From assembly GCF_004349235.1 (NCBI RefSeq), contig NZ_SMKY01000006.1, positions 20,792 to 84,791 on the forward strand: 64,000 bases of DNA, given 5' to 3'. The position numbers and the translations under genes are program-made. Positions 16,554 through 26,197 of the stretch are shown here, piece after piece (position 1 is the first letter of the stretch; each line of letters begins with the position of its first letter). The DNA is from Actinomadura darangshiensis. GTDB lineage: Bacteria; Actinomycetota; Actinomycetes; Streptosporangiales; Streptosporangiaceae. The notes under the pieces are model-generated. The model saw only the letters and a list, made by a program, of their open reading frames with translations. It did not search any database and was not told the DNA's origin.

Positions 16554-17687
16554 TCACCGGAGCGGGCGGAAGAACTCCGTGAGGTCGTGTGCGAGCAGGT
16601 CGGGTTCCTCGTGGGCGGCGAAGTGCCCGCCGCGGGGCATGAGCGTGTACCGGATGATGTTGTGGGTGCGTTCGGCCCAACTGCGCGGCGGCTGGGCAAG
16701 GTCGGCCGGGAACAGGGCGAGAGCGGTGGGCACGGTGACCCTTTCTACCCGCCGGGTCAGCCCCCGGTTGAACTCGTAATACGGCCGGAAGGACGTCCCG
16801 ATGCTGCGGGTGAACCAGTAGAGGGACGCCTGCGTCAGGACGAACTCGTCGCTGAACCGCGATGACAGGTCGCCTCCGCAGTCGCTCCACGCGCGGTACT
16901 TCTCCCCGATCCAGGCGAGCAGCCCGGTCGGCGAGTCCTCCATGCCATAGCTCAACGTGACCGGTCTCGTGCTCTGTTCATGCTGGTATCCGCCCTCCTC
17001 GGCCGTCCAAGCCGCGACGGAATCGACATATGCCTTTTCGTCCGGGGTGAGAGCGGCGGCGTCGTACGTGACCGGGTTGGCGACCGCCAGCACATGGATG
17101 CCGACCAGAGCGTCGGGGTGTGCTTCGCCGAGGCGAGAACTGATTCCGGCACCGAAGTCGCCGCCATGCGCGCCATACCGCTCGAAACCGAGCTCGTCGT
17201 GCATGAGGCGGTGCCACAGCTCGTGTGTCTGCTCGGTTCCGCCGAGCGAGGGCCGCTGCGGCGAGAACGCGAAGCCGGGCAGCGACGGAACAATGACGGT
17301 GAACGCGTCGGCCGGGTCGCCCCCGTGCCGCGACGGGGTTGCCAGCCGACGCGCGAGTCCGACCAGTTCGAGAAATGAACTGGGCCACCCATGCGTCAGC
17401 ACGATCGGCAGTGCACCAGGGCGCTCGCCCTCAAAGCGCAGATAGTGCACAGGCGTCCCATCGATGTCCGCGAACCGGGACGGCAACGCATTGATGGTGG
17501 CTTCATGAACACGCCAGTCATAGCCGTCGGCCCAGTAGGCGGTCAGGCGCCGCAGTTCCCCGGCGTCGGTGCCGGCCTCCCATCCAAGCGTGGGCCAGCC
17601 GACCGGCCACCGCGCAGAGCGCAGCCGTGACCGCAACTCCTCCAACTCGGCGCCGCTGACCTCGATCAGAGACGATTCGCGACTCAT
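16554..17687 (-). CDS. Epoxide hydrolase-family alpha/beta hydrolase
   Basis: A 377-residue protein with an N-terminal EHN segment (LRSRLRSARWPVGW, residues about 18-31) followed by an alpha/beta-hydrolase core. Active-site features are the oxyanion motif HGWP (about 100-103), the nucleophile elbow GGDFGAG (Asp), and the C-terminal His in RGGHFAAHE. This matches microsomal-type epoxide hydrolases, which open epoxides with water. Full length. The ATG is at 17687. It lies next to the accessory patch and has no evident operon partner. Substrate unknown. Confidence 0.88.
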   Translation of the reverse strand: MSRESSLIEVSGAELEELRSRLRSARWPVGWPTLGWEAGTDAGELRRLTAYWADGYDWRVHEATINALPSRFADIDGTPVHYLRFEGERPGALPIVLTHGWPSSFLELVGLARRLATPSRHGGDPADAFTVIVPSLPGFAFSPQRPSLGGTEQTHELWHRLMHDELGFERYGAHGGDFGAGISSRLGEAHPDALVGIHVLAVANPVTYDAAALTPDEKAYVDSVAAWTAEEGGYQHEQSTRPVTLSYGMEDSPTGLLAWIGEKYRAWSDCGGDLSSRFSDEFVLTQASLYWFTRSIGTSFRPYYEFNRGLTRRVERVTVPTALALFPADLAQPPRSWAERTHNIIRYTLMPRGGHFAAHEEPDLLAHDLTEFFRPLR

Positions 17688-17765
17688 GAGACAAGCACTA
17701 CACGGTTTTTGCTCCGGCCGGTGAAGAACCCGGCCGCCGGGACCCGCACTCGGCTCTCCCGCCGG

Positions 17766-19184
17766 CTAGGGACGCCAGGCGGCGACCACGTCTTGTGGGG
17801 TCCAGAGGAGGTCCAGGCCCTTGGTCTCCGCGCCGGAGAGGGAGACGGCGGCCATGCCGGTCGTCGCCGGGTCGAGGCCGGGGAGTTGGGCTGCGGCGCG
17901 GCGGAGGTCGACCAGGTCGTGGGCGTCGAAGGGGCCGTTCAGCCATTTGATCGAGCCGACGAAACAGATGCGGTTCGCGACGGGGGCGCGGTCGGCTCCG
18001 ACCAGGTCGATTTCCGGGTTGAATTGGCGGTTCCACCAGCCGCCGACCGTTTCGACGTCCGGCCAGGGCAGTTCCGGCCGTTCCAGCGACTGCCGGATGA
18101 GCGGTTCGACGGCTCGGCCGCGCCAGGTCGTCCAGCGGCGTTCGACGAGGCGGTAGCCCGCTTCGGGACGGCCCCGGCGGGCCTGTTGGTGGGCCGCCCG
18201 GAGAACGGCCAGATAAAGGCGCAGGTTGCTGTCGGCAATCCGGTAGAGGGCGGGTTTGCCCGGACGGGTGGACAGCGGCTCGTCCATCGCGAGGACGTTC
18301 TTCTCGCCGGTCAGGCGGCGGAGCAACGGGGAAAGCGTGCCCGAGGGGAGGGCGGCGTCGCGGTTGCCGGCGGTCGCGGCGATGTTGGCGTGGGTGCGGT
18401 CGCCGGAACCGATCGCCTCCAGGACGCGGCGGGAGATGTCGGGGTTGGGGAACTCGGCCAAGAGGGACGCTTCAGGGACGCTGAACAGCGCGGCGGCCGG
18501 GTCGGCGCACTCGGCTCTCATGAAGTCGAGTGCGGGGGTGGCGTGGGGCCAGGTCCGGATGATGCCGGGAAGGCCACCCGACACGAGGTGCGCGTCGATG
18601 GCGTCCGCCGCGTCCAGTCCGAGGGCCTCGCCGGTGTCCGCCGGGTTGAGCGGGCCGAGGACGAGATTGTCGGCGCGGCCGTAGAAAGGGCGGTCGTAGG
18701 CGGTCAGCCGCTCCATCATGTGGAGGTCGCTGCCCAGGAGCAGCAGGAGGACGGGCTTGGACGAGAGAAGGCGGTCCCAGCCGGTTTGCAGGGCGCCGTC
18801 GAACACCGGGTCCTGTTCGGCCAGCCACGGGAGCTCGTCCAAGACGACGATGGACGGCGCGTCGGGAAGAGCCGTGGCCAGAATGCGAAACGCGTCAGGC
18901 CAATTGCCGTTGGCGATTTGCGGGACGAGCTCCGGGTCGCCCGGCAGGGGCGACTCCTTGAGGTCGCGCAGAAACGCGGCCACGGCCTCGATGGGGGAAG
19001 CGCCTTTGGTAGCCGTGGAAAAGACGTAGGGCACGGCGGCGCGGTCGCAGAATTCCTGGACGAGCCGGGACTTGCCCACCTGCCGGCGCCCGCGCAGAGC
19101 AACCGCCGTCCCTGCTCCACTCGCGGCGACCCGCTCCAGCCGCTTGGCCAGAAGCGCCAACTCCGCCCTCCTGCCAATGAACAC
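17766..19184 (-). CDS. AAA ATPase with DUF234 nuclease-like C-terminus
   Basis: A 472-residue protein of the archaeal-type ATPase/DUF234 family. The N-terminal half is an AAA ATPase: MFIGRRAELALL, Walker A GRRQVGKSRL (about 31-40) and Walker B SIVVLDELPW. A winged-helix region follows. The C-terminal region has a PD-(D/E)xK-like arrangement: PEIDLVG, about 15 residues, then FVGSIKW. Starts at GTG 19184, seven bases after GGAGG. Three 15-bp repeats lie just upstream. The family occurs sporadically and looks mobile or defence-like; its role is not established. Confidence 0.82.
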   Translation of the reverse strand: MFIGRRAELALLAKRLERVAASGAGTAVALRGRRQVGKSRLVQEFCDRAAVPYVFSTATKGASPIEAVAAFLRDLKESPLPGDPELVPQIANGNWPDAFRILATALPDAPSIVVLDELPWLAEQDPVFDGALQTGWDRLLSSKPVLLLLLGSDLHMMERLTAYDRPFYGRADNLVLGPLNPADTGEALGLDAADAIDAHLVSGGLPGIIRTWPHATPALDFMRAECADPAAALFSVPEASLLAEFPNPDISRRVLEAIGSGDRTHANIAATAGNRDAALPSGTLSPLLRRLTGEKNVLAMDEPLSTRPGKPALYRIADSNLRLYLAVLRAAHQQARRGRPEAGYRLVERRWTTWRGRAVEPLIRQSLERPELPWPDVETVGGWWNRQFNPEIDLVGADRAPVANRICFVGSIKWLNGPFDAHDLVDLRRAAAQLPGLDPATTGMAAVSLSGAETKGLDLLWTPQDVVAAWRP

Positions 19185-19195
19185 CCCAGCCTCCG

Positions 19196-19240
19196 ATCTA
19201 CGTAGATTCCATCTACATAGATTGAGTCTACATAACTCAT
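19196..19240. repeat. Three 15-bp tandem repeats upstream of the AAA ATPase
   Basis: Units begin at 19196, 19211 and 19226: ATCTACGTAGATTCC, ATCTACATAGATTGA, GTCTACATAACTCAT. The first contains a perfect 12-bp palindrome (ATCTACGTAGAT), the second differs by one base, and the third is more degenerate. They occupy 12-56 bases upstream of the ATPase GTG in an otherwise GC-rich region. An operator array or protein-binding iteron is likely. Confidence 0.7.
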
Positions 19241-19257
19241 CGAGCGCAGGCGTCCGG

Positions 19258-19869
19258 TCAGCGGGGGCGGGGGGCGTGTTTGGCTATGAAGAGGCCCTCG
19301 GCGGTGACGCAGGTTTCGCCGCGCGCTTCTATGGCGCCGACTGTGCGGATCTTGCGGCCGTCCACGGACGTCTGGGCGGCGCTGATCGTCAGGGGCTCGA
19401 AGAGCGGCGTCAGGCGGTGGTAGCGCAGGGTCAGTTCGGCGGTCATCCCCGACGAGCCGGCCCAGCCGTTCGCCACACCGAGGGTGTGGTCGAGGAGCAG
19501 GGCCGACACGCCGCCGTGGACGCTGGACGGCGGGCCCTGGTACGGCAGCCCCAGAGTCGTGGTCGCCTCGATCGTGCGCGCGTCGGCGGCCGCGTATTCG
19601 AGGGGCGGGGCGATCGGGTTCTCGGGGCCGGTGACCGGATCGTGCCGGGTGTTGCCGTCGCCGCGCCACATGTGGACCAGGCGGTCGTGCAGGGGTGGGG
19701 CCGCCGCCTCCAGGTCGTCGGCGACGGAGTTCAGCCGATCGGCGATGCCGGACATGTCGGCATCCGAGAGGTCACCGGCGCGGACCAGGCCGGCGAGGAC
19801 CCGGCGGGCCGCCGCGGCCGCCGCGTCGACGCCGCCGGTCCGGGTGCCGGACTGCAGGTCGATCGTCAT
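19258..19869 (-). CDS. Hotdog-fold acyl-CoA thioesterase (PaaI-like)
   Basis: A 203-residue protein. The C-terminal 130 residues are a PaaI/4HBT hotdog domain with the catalytic-helix motif SSVHGGVSALLLDHTLG (residues about 118-134) and TAELTLRYHRLTPL. The N-terminal 70 residues are helical. ATG at 19869 overlaps the stop of the acyl-CoA dehydrogenase gene (ATGA), so it belongs to that operon. It probably hydrolyses a dead-end or pathway acyl-CoA. Substrate inferred from context only. Confidence 0.8.
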   Translation of the reverse strand: MTIDLQSGTRTGGVDAAAAAARRVLAGLVRAGDLSDADMSGIADRLNSVADDLEAAAPPLHDRLVHMWRGDGNTRHDPVTGPENPIAPPLEYAAADARTIEATTTLGLPYQGPPSSVHGGVSALLLDHTLGVANGWAGSSGMTAELTLRYHRLTPLFEPLTISAAQTSVDGRKIRTVGAIEARGETCVTAEGLFIAKHAPRPR

Positions 19870-22091
19870 GACGCGTCGCGCGGCAGGCCGAGGAGGCGCT
19901 CGCCGATGATGTTGAGCTGGACGTCCGTGGTGCCGCCCGCGATCGACATGTTGCGGGAGTTGAGGAACATCCAGGCCGGGTCCGTCCTGCCGCCTCCGCC
20001 CAGGCCGGAGAGGGCTTCGGGGCCGATCCAGTCCATGGCCGTCTCCCACACCTGCTGGATGTGCTCGACGCCGATGAGCTTGCCGATGCTGGACTCGGCG
20101 CCCGGCTGGCCGCCCGCGAGGGAGCGCAGCGTGGTCCGCAGGCCGAACAGGCTGCTGGACTGGGCGTCGCACAGGATGCCGCCGAGGGTGGTGAGGCGCT
20201 CGTCGTCCGCGCCGTCCCCGGCCAGTTCCAGCAGGGCCTCGCCGCCGCTGCCGAGGGACGAGTCGTTGGAGAGCGAGACCCGCTCGTTCGCGAGGGTGGT
20301 GCGGGCGAGTTTCCAGCCGTCGCCGGGGGCGGCGACGAGGAGGTCGTCCGGGATGAAGACGCCGTCCAGGAAGACCTCGTTGAAGAGGGTGTCGCCGGTC
20401 AGTTCGCGCAGCGGGCGGATGTCGATGCCGGGCGACTTCATGTCCAGCAGGAAGTACGACAGGCCCTTGTGCTTCGGGACGGACGGGTCGGTGCGCGCGA
20501 GCAGGATGCCCCAGTCGGCCTCGCGGGCCATGGACGTCCACACCTTCTGCCCGCTGATCTTCCAGCCGCCCTCGACCTTCTCGGCGCGGGTGCCGAGCCC
20601 GGCGAGGTCGGACCCGGCGCCCGGCTCGGAGAACAGCTGGCACCAGCGGATGTCGCCGCGCAGCGACCCGGGCAGGAAGCGCTCGTGCTGCCCGGACGAC
20701 CCGTGCGCGATCAGCGTCGGCACCACCCAGTTGCCGATGATCATGTCGTGCGCGCGGAGGCCGGCGGCGCGCATCTCCTCGGCGATGACGAGCTGGGTGA
20801 CGGCGTCGGCGCCCTTGCCCCAGGGGGCGGGCAGGTGCGGGGACGTGTAGCCGCGGCCGGCGAGGTAGGCGAGGCGCTCCTCGCCGTCCAGGGCCTTGGC
20901 GGGTTCGAGCTCGCCGCGCACCTCGCCGCGGATCCGCTCGGCCTCGGGCGGCAGCTCGACACGCAGGTCGCGGCGGACGCCTCCCAGGGTCAGGCGCGCA
21001 ACCCGCCGCCGCCAGGACGCAGTCGGCCCGAGCAGGACACGGAGCGTCTGAGCCCGGCGCAAGTAGAGGCTCGCGTCATGCTCCCAAGTGAAGCCGATCC
21101 CTCCGAGCGTTTGAATACAGTCCTTGGCCACCTGAAACGCAGCCTGAACGCTGACGGCCCCGGCAACCGCCGCCGCCAAGGACGCCTCGGTCGCACCACC
21201 CAAGTGCTGGGTGTGGTCCTCGTCCTCGACGCGGGTCGCGCCCCGGGCGCGGGCCTCGGCTTGGGCGCGGGCGGCGTCCCAGGCGCAGGCGCGGGCCTGT
21301 TCGGCGTGGGCGAGCATGCGGGCGCAGCGGTGCTTGACGCCCTGGAACTGTCCGATCGGGCGGCCGAACTGCTCGCGGACCTTGGCGTATTCGGCTGCGG
21401 TCGTCGTCGCCCAGTCGGCCAGGCCGGACGCCTCGGCGGCGAACAGCACCGCCGCGAGGTCGCGGACGGCCTGTGAGTCCAAGTTCAGGACTGAACGCGC
21501 GGGTATAGTCCCGTTTTCCAACTCGACCCTGGCCAGGCGGCGGGTCAGGTCGTGGCTGGGCAGTTCGTCGACGTGGACGGCGTCCCGCGGCAGGACGAGC
21601 CAGGCCGTCCGGTCCCCGTCCTTCGCCGGGAGGACGAGGACGTCCGCCAGTGGAGCACCCATGACCGGGCCCGATGTGCCGGTCAGAGTTACCGAGTCAC
21701 CGGCCCGGGAGATCGAGAGGCTTCCGGCGTCCAGCCCGACCGCGCCGAGCGCGCCGCCGCCGGCCAAGGACGGCAGATGCTCGGCATGCCCGGAACGGTG
21801 CAGCACGGCACTCGCCAGCACCGTGGGCAGGAACGGCCCGGGAACCATGGCGCGCCCCAGCTCCTCCAGGACGACGGCCAGCTCGACCAGGCCGTAGCCC
21901 GCGCCGCCCGCGCTCTCGGGAAGGTGCAGGCCGAGCAGGCCCTGCGCGGCGAGGTCGTCCCAGAACACCGGCGCCTTCTCCCGGTCGGCGTCCACGGCGG
22001 CGCGGACCACCGCCGGGGTCACCTGCCGGGACGTGAACGCCCGCACGGCGTCACGCAGGTCGCGGTGCTCCTCGGTCAGCCCGATGGTCAT
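19866..22091 (-). CDS. Two-domain acyl-CoA dehydrogenase, FadE34-like
   Basis: A 741-residue fusion of two acyl-CoA dehydrogenase domains. Domain 1 is residues 1-365, with LTEEHRDLRDAVRAF and TLGGIGFTWEHD. Domain 2 is about 380-741, with WCQLFSEPGAGSDLAG, VWTSMAREADWGILLARTD and a C-terminal GGTTDVQLNIIGERLLGLP. This fused layout and length match FadE34 (ChsE3) of mycobacteria, which dehydrogenates C24 steroid-CoA with a five-carbon side chain. Most other steroid acyl-CoA dehydrogenases are heteromeric. ATG at 22091, nine bases after the thiolase stop. Role as steroid enzyme is inference from architecture and neighbours. Confidence 0.85.
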   Translation of the reverse strand: MTIGLTEEHRDLRDAVRAFTSRQVTPAVVRAAVDADREKAPVFWDDLAAQGLLGLHLPESAGGAGYGLVELAVVLEELGRAMVPGPFLPTVLASAVLHRSGHAEHLPSLAGGGALGAVGLDAGSLSISRAGDSVTLTGTSGPVMGAPLADVLVLPAKDGDRTAWLVLPRDAVHVDELPSHDLTRRLARVELENGTIPARSVLNLDSQAVRDLAAVLFAAEASGLADWATTTAAEYAKVREQFGRPIGQFQGVKHRCARMLAHAEQARACAWDAARAQAEARARGATRVEDEDHTQHLGGATEASLAAAVAGAVSVQAAFQVAKDCIQTLGGIGFTWEHDASLYLRRAQTLRVLLGPTASWRRRVARLTLGGVRRDLRVELPPEAERIRGEVRGELEPAKALDGEERLAYLAGRGYTSPHLPAPWGKGADAVTQLVIAEEMRAAGLRAHDMIIGNWVVPTLIAHGSSGQHERFLPGSLRGDIRWCQLFSEPGAGSDLAGLGTRAEKVEGGWKISGQKVWTSMAREADWGILLARTDPSVPKHKGLSYFLLDMKSPGIDIRPLRELTGDTLFNEVFLDGVFIPDDLLVAAPGDGWKLARTTLANERVSLSNDSSLGSGGEALLELAGDGADDERLTTLGGILCDAQSSSLFGLRTTLRSLAGGQPGAESSIGKLIGVEHIQQVWETAMDWIGPEALSGLGGGGRTDPAWMFLNSRNMSIAGGTTDVQLNIIGERLLGLPRDAS

Positions 22092-22099
22092 GTGGTTCC

Positions 22100-23290
<1,191 letters not shown>

Positions 23291-23472
23291 TCAGCGCACG
23301 ACTCCGCGCCGGCCTAGCGCGCCCCACCCGGACGACTCCCCGCCGGCCGACCGGAACGCCCACCGCGCGCATGCCGCACGCCTGAACTCCGCACGTCTCC
23401 GGACCAGCGCTCCCCGGCCCGCGCGCTTGCGGGGGTGGGGCGGGTCGCCGAGTTCAGCGCCATGGCCGCGAG

Positions 23473-23491
23473 ACTAGAATTCGTTCTCATT
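23473..23491. promoter_or_regulatory. KstR-like operator
   Basis: ACTAGAATTCGTTCTCATT resembles the KstR palindrome as I recall it, TnnAACnnGTTnnA: the core here reads T-ag-AAT-tc-GTT-ct-C, two departures. It lies 213 bases before the thiolase and 145 bases before the ChsB1-like gene, both expected KstR targets. A KstR-like TetR gene is 3 kb away. Similarity judged by eye. Confidence 0.55.
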
Positions 23492-23578
23492 CACGGCAAG
23501 CGCCGTCCCGCTCAGCGGTCTTCCCCGTTCGGACGGCGTCCGGCCGACCGCTCAGCGGGACGCGGCCGCGGCCCCCAG

Positions 23579-23592
23579 TAGAATTGGTACTA
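23579..23592. promoter_or_regulatory. Second, weaker KstR-like palindrome
   Basis: TAGAATTGGTACTA is an imperfect dyad with TAG...CTA ends, 44 bases before the ChsB1-like start codon, overlapping the likely promoter. It matches KstR-type sites less well than the one at 23473. Confidence 0.35.
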
Positions 23593-23635
23593 GCCTCCGT
23601 CGGGCAACGATGAAGCATCGACCCGGAGGCTCCCG

Positions 23636-24553
23636 ATGAACGCTGACCTCTCCTTGGCGGGCCGCACCGCCATCGTCACCGGCGCGGGCGCCGGGCTGGG
23701 CCGCGCCGAAGCCCTCGCACTGGCCGCGCAGGGCGCTGGCGTGGTCGTCAACGACATGGGCCCTGCCGCCGATGACGTCGTCGCCGAGATCAAGAAGGCG
23801 GGCGGGCAGGCCGTCGCGGTGAAGGGGGACGTCGGCGACTGGTCGATGGGCGACACACTGGTGTCGGCGGCCGTGGACACGTTCGGCTCCCTGGACGTGC
23901 TGGTCAACAACGCGGGCGTGCTGCGCGACAAGATGCTGTTCAACCTGTCCGAGTCCGACTGGGACGACGTGATCCACGTCCATCTGAAGGGGCACGCGTC
24001 GGTGTCGCGCGCCGCCGCCGTGCATTGGCGCGCCGCGAGCAAGGCGGCCGGCGGCCCCGTCTACGGACGGGTGGTCAACACGGCGTCGGAGGCGTTCCTG
24101 TTCGGGTCGGCGGGCCAGCCGAACTACTCGGCGGCCAAGGCCGGCATCGTGGCCCTCACGCTGTCGACGTCCGCGGGCCTCGGCCGGTACGGGGTGCGCG
24201 CCAACGCGATCTGCCCGCGCGCCCGGACCGCGATGACCGAGGCGACGTTCGCCGAGGGAACCTCCCCCGGCGGGCTCGACGCCATGGCGCCCGAGCGGGT
24301 CGGGACGTTCGTCGGCTACCTGGCCTCCCCCGCGGCCGCGCAGATCACCGGGCAGGTGTTCGTCGTCTACGGCAACATGGTCGCGCTGATGGCCGCGCCC
24401 GCCGTGGAGGAGAAGTTCACCGCGGCCCAGGGCGTCTTCACCGTCGAGGAGTTCGGCGCGCAGATCACGCCGTACTTCGAGGGACGTGACGCCCACAAGA
24501 CCTACGCCGCCTACAGCGTCGCCGCCCTCGACGACACGAAGACCAGCAAGTAG
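23636..24553 (+). CDS. SDR 3-hydroxyacyl-CoA dehydrogenase, ChsB1/Hsd4-like
   Basis: A 305-residue SDR. It has TGAGAGLGRAEAL (residues 15-27), NNAG, and catalytic YSAAK (Tyr in GQPNYSAAKAG). The C-terminal extension beyond 250 residues (AAPAVEEKFTAAQGVFTVEE) is typical of the peroxisomal MFE-2/Hsd4 type. Rv3502c (ChsB1), of similar length, oxidises the 3-hydroxyacyl-CoA steroid intermediate. The ATG at 23636 follows GGAGG. It faces the FadE34/FadA5-like operon, so the three would form a beta-oxidation set. Assignment to ChsB1 is by likeness, not by search. Confidence 0.78.
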   Translation: MNADLSLAGRTAIVTGAGAGLGRAEALALAAQGAGVVVNDMGPAADDVVAEIKKAGGQAVAVKGDVGDWSMGDTLVSAAVDTFGSLDVLVNNAGVLRDKMLFNLSESDWDDVIHVHLKGHASVSRAAAVHWRAASKAAGGPVYGRVVNTASEAFLFGSAGQPNYSAAKAGIVALTLSTSAGLGRYGVRANAICPRARTAMTEATFAEGTSPGGLDAMAPERVGTFVGYLASPAAAQITGQVFVVYGNMVALMAAPAVEEKFTAAQGVFTVEEFGAQITPYFEGRDAHKTYAAYSVAALDDTKTSK

Positions 24554-24617
24554 TCGCTGGAAAACAGGCTGAACCCGTCGATGGCCGCCCGGCATGACCG
24601 GGCGGCCACCTGCGTGG

Positions 24618-25394
24618 TCAGAAGGTGGCGGGGCCGCGGAGGGTGGGCTCGGCGCCGCCGTCGACGTAGATGACCTGGCCGGTCATGTGGGTGTTGGACG
24701 GGGAGACCAGCCAGCGCAGCGCCTCCGCGATCACCTCCGGGTCGGCGTAGCCGTTCAGCGGCATCGGGACGGCCTCGTTCATCACCTTGAACATGGCCTC
24801 GTCCTCGAACAGCGGCGTGGTCATCGGCGTCTTGACGACGCCCGGCGCGATCGCGTTCAGGGGGATGCCCGCTCCCGCCCACTCGGGCGTCACGCAGACG
24901 CGGCGCATCCACTGGGCGAGCGACGACTTCGACGACGGGTACAGCCGGCCGCCGGCGCCGCTCTCCTCGACCTTGGCCGCCGCCGCGAGCGCCGCCGGCT
25001 CGTCGCCCTCAAGGCAGGCGCGGACGACGTCGTCGTCCACCGGATGGGTGCCGGAGATCGAGCCGACCACGGCGGCGCGCGGCGCCTCGGCCGCCGCGAG
25101 CGCGGGACGCAGCCCCTCCAGGAGCCCGACCACGCCGAAGAAGTTCACCTTGACCGGCATGACGGTGAAGTCGGAGACGCCGGCGCAGGCCACGACGGCG
25201 TCGAGCCGCCCGCCCGCCTTCTCCAGCGTCTGCGCGACCGCGCCCGCCCGGCCCTCGGGGACGCTGAGGTCGGCGCAGACGTCGGCGTCCCGCAGGTCGA
25301 TGCCGATGACGGTGTCGCCGGCGTCCCGGAGCATCCCGGCGAGGGCCTTGCCGATGCCGGACGCCGTCCCGCTGACGGCGATCGTTCGTGCCAT
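24618..25394 (-). CDS. 3-alpha-hydroxysteroid dehydrogenase/carbonyl reductase-like SDR
   Basis: A 258-residue SDR whose pattern follows Comamonas HsdA rather than generic SDRs. It has TASGIGKALAGML at the cofactor site, then IDLRDADVCADLSVPEGR, VKVNFFGVVGLLEGLRPAL and catalytic YPSSK. It ends in GGAEPTLRGPATF. HsdA enzymes interconvert 3-alpha-hydroxy and 3-keto steroids, the entry step for bile acids and androsterone. It is 11 bases downstream of another SDR (25406-26149) and probably cotranscribed with it. Confidence 0.75.
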   Translation of the reverse strand: MARTIAVSGTASGIGKALAGMLRDAGDTVIGIDLRDADVCADLSVPEGRAGAVAQTLEKAGGRLDAVVACAGVSDFTVMPVKVNFFGVVGLLEGLRPALAAAEAPRAAVVGSISGTHPVDDDVVRACLEGDEPAALAAAAKVEESGAGGRLYPSSKSSLAQWMRRVCVTPEWAGAGIPLNAIAPGVVKTPMTTPLFEDEAMFKVMNEAVPMPLNGYADPEVIAEALRWLVSPSNTHMTGQVIYVDGGAEPTLRGPATF

Positions 25395-25405
25395 GTTCCA
25401 CTCTC

Positions 25406-26149
25406 CTAGGTGTGGGCGCCGCCGTCGACGCGCAGGTCGGCTCCGGTGAAGTAGGCGCCGTCGGGCGAGGCCGCGAACGCGATGGCGGACGCGATCTGCT
25501 CGGGCCGGGCCGCGCCGTAGTAGGAGCGGATCTTCGAGAAGTAGCCGAGGTCCAGGCCGTCCGGGAACATGTCCGGCGCCCTGGTCAGCGGCGTGTCGAC
25601 GGCGCCCGGCGAGATCGGCACGACGCGGATGCGGCGGCCGGCCAGCTCCGCGGCGAGGCTCAGCGAGAACGCCAGCACCGCGCCCTTGGACGCCGCGTAC
25701 GCCGTCATGAACGGATTGCCCTGCGTCGCCGCCAGCGAGGCGGTGTTGACGATCACGCCGGTCCGGTCGGGCAGGTGCTTGAGCGCCTCGCGGCAGAACA
25801 GGGCGGTCCCGACGAGGTTGACGGAGAACAGCCGGTTCAGGTCGTCCACGGTCAGCGTCTCGATCGGGGTGGTCTTGTGGACGCCCGCGACGTTGACGAG
25901 GACGTCGATGCCGCCGAGCGCCTCGGCCGCGGCCGCCACGGTGGCGATCACGGCGGGCTCGTCGGTCACGTCGGCCAGGCGGGTGGTGACGGTGCCCTCG
26001 ATCGCGGCGGCCGTCTCGGCCAGGCCCTGCTCGGAGACGTCCACCGCGTAGACCGCGGCGCCCTCGGTGGCGAGCCGCTGCGCGGTGGCCCGTCCGATAC
26101 CGGACGCGGCGCCGGTGAGCAGCACTTTCACGCCGTCAAAGCGATTCAT
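25406..26149 (-). CDS. Short-chain dehydrogenase
   Basis: A 247-residue classical SDR: TGAASGIGRATAQRL (residues 12-26), DVTDEP, NVAG, catalytic YAASK, and SPGAVDTPLT. ATG at 26149. It is upstream of the HsdA-like gene and downstream of a KstR-like repressor in the same orientation, so a steroid or hydroxyacyl-CoA substrate is plausible. The precise reaction cannot be told from sequence. Confidence 0.82.
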   Translation of the reverse strand: MNRFDGVKVLLTGAASGIGRATAQRLATEGAAVYAVDVSEQGLAETAAAIEGTVTTRLADVTDEPAVIATVAAAAEALGGIDVLVNVAGVHKTTPIETLTVDDLNRLFSVNLVGTALFCREALKHLPDRTGVIVNTASLAATQGNPFMTAYAASKGAVLAFSLSLAAELAGRRIRVVPISPGAVDTPLTRAPDMFPDGLDLGYFSKIRSYYGAARPEQIASAIAFAASPDGAYFTGADLRVDGGAHT

Positions 26150-26197
26150 GGCGGCACGCTAACCGCGGATCCGGGCCGTCCGCCCGGACGATCCCGA

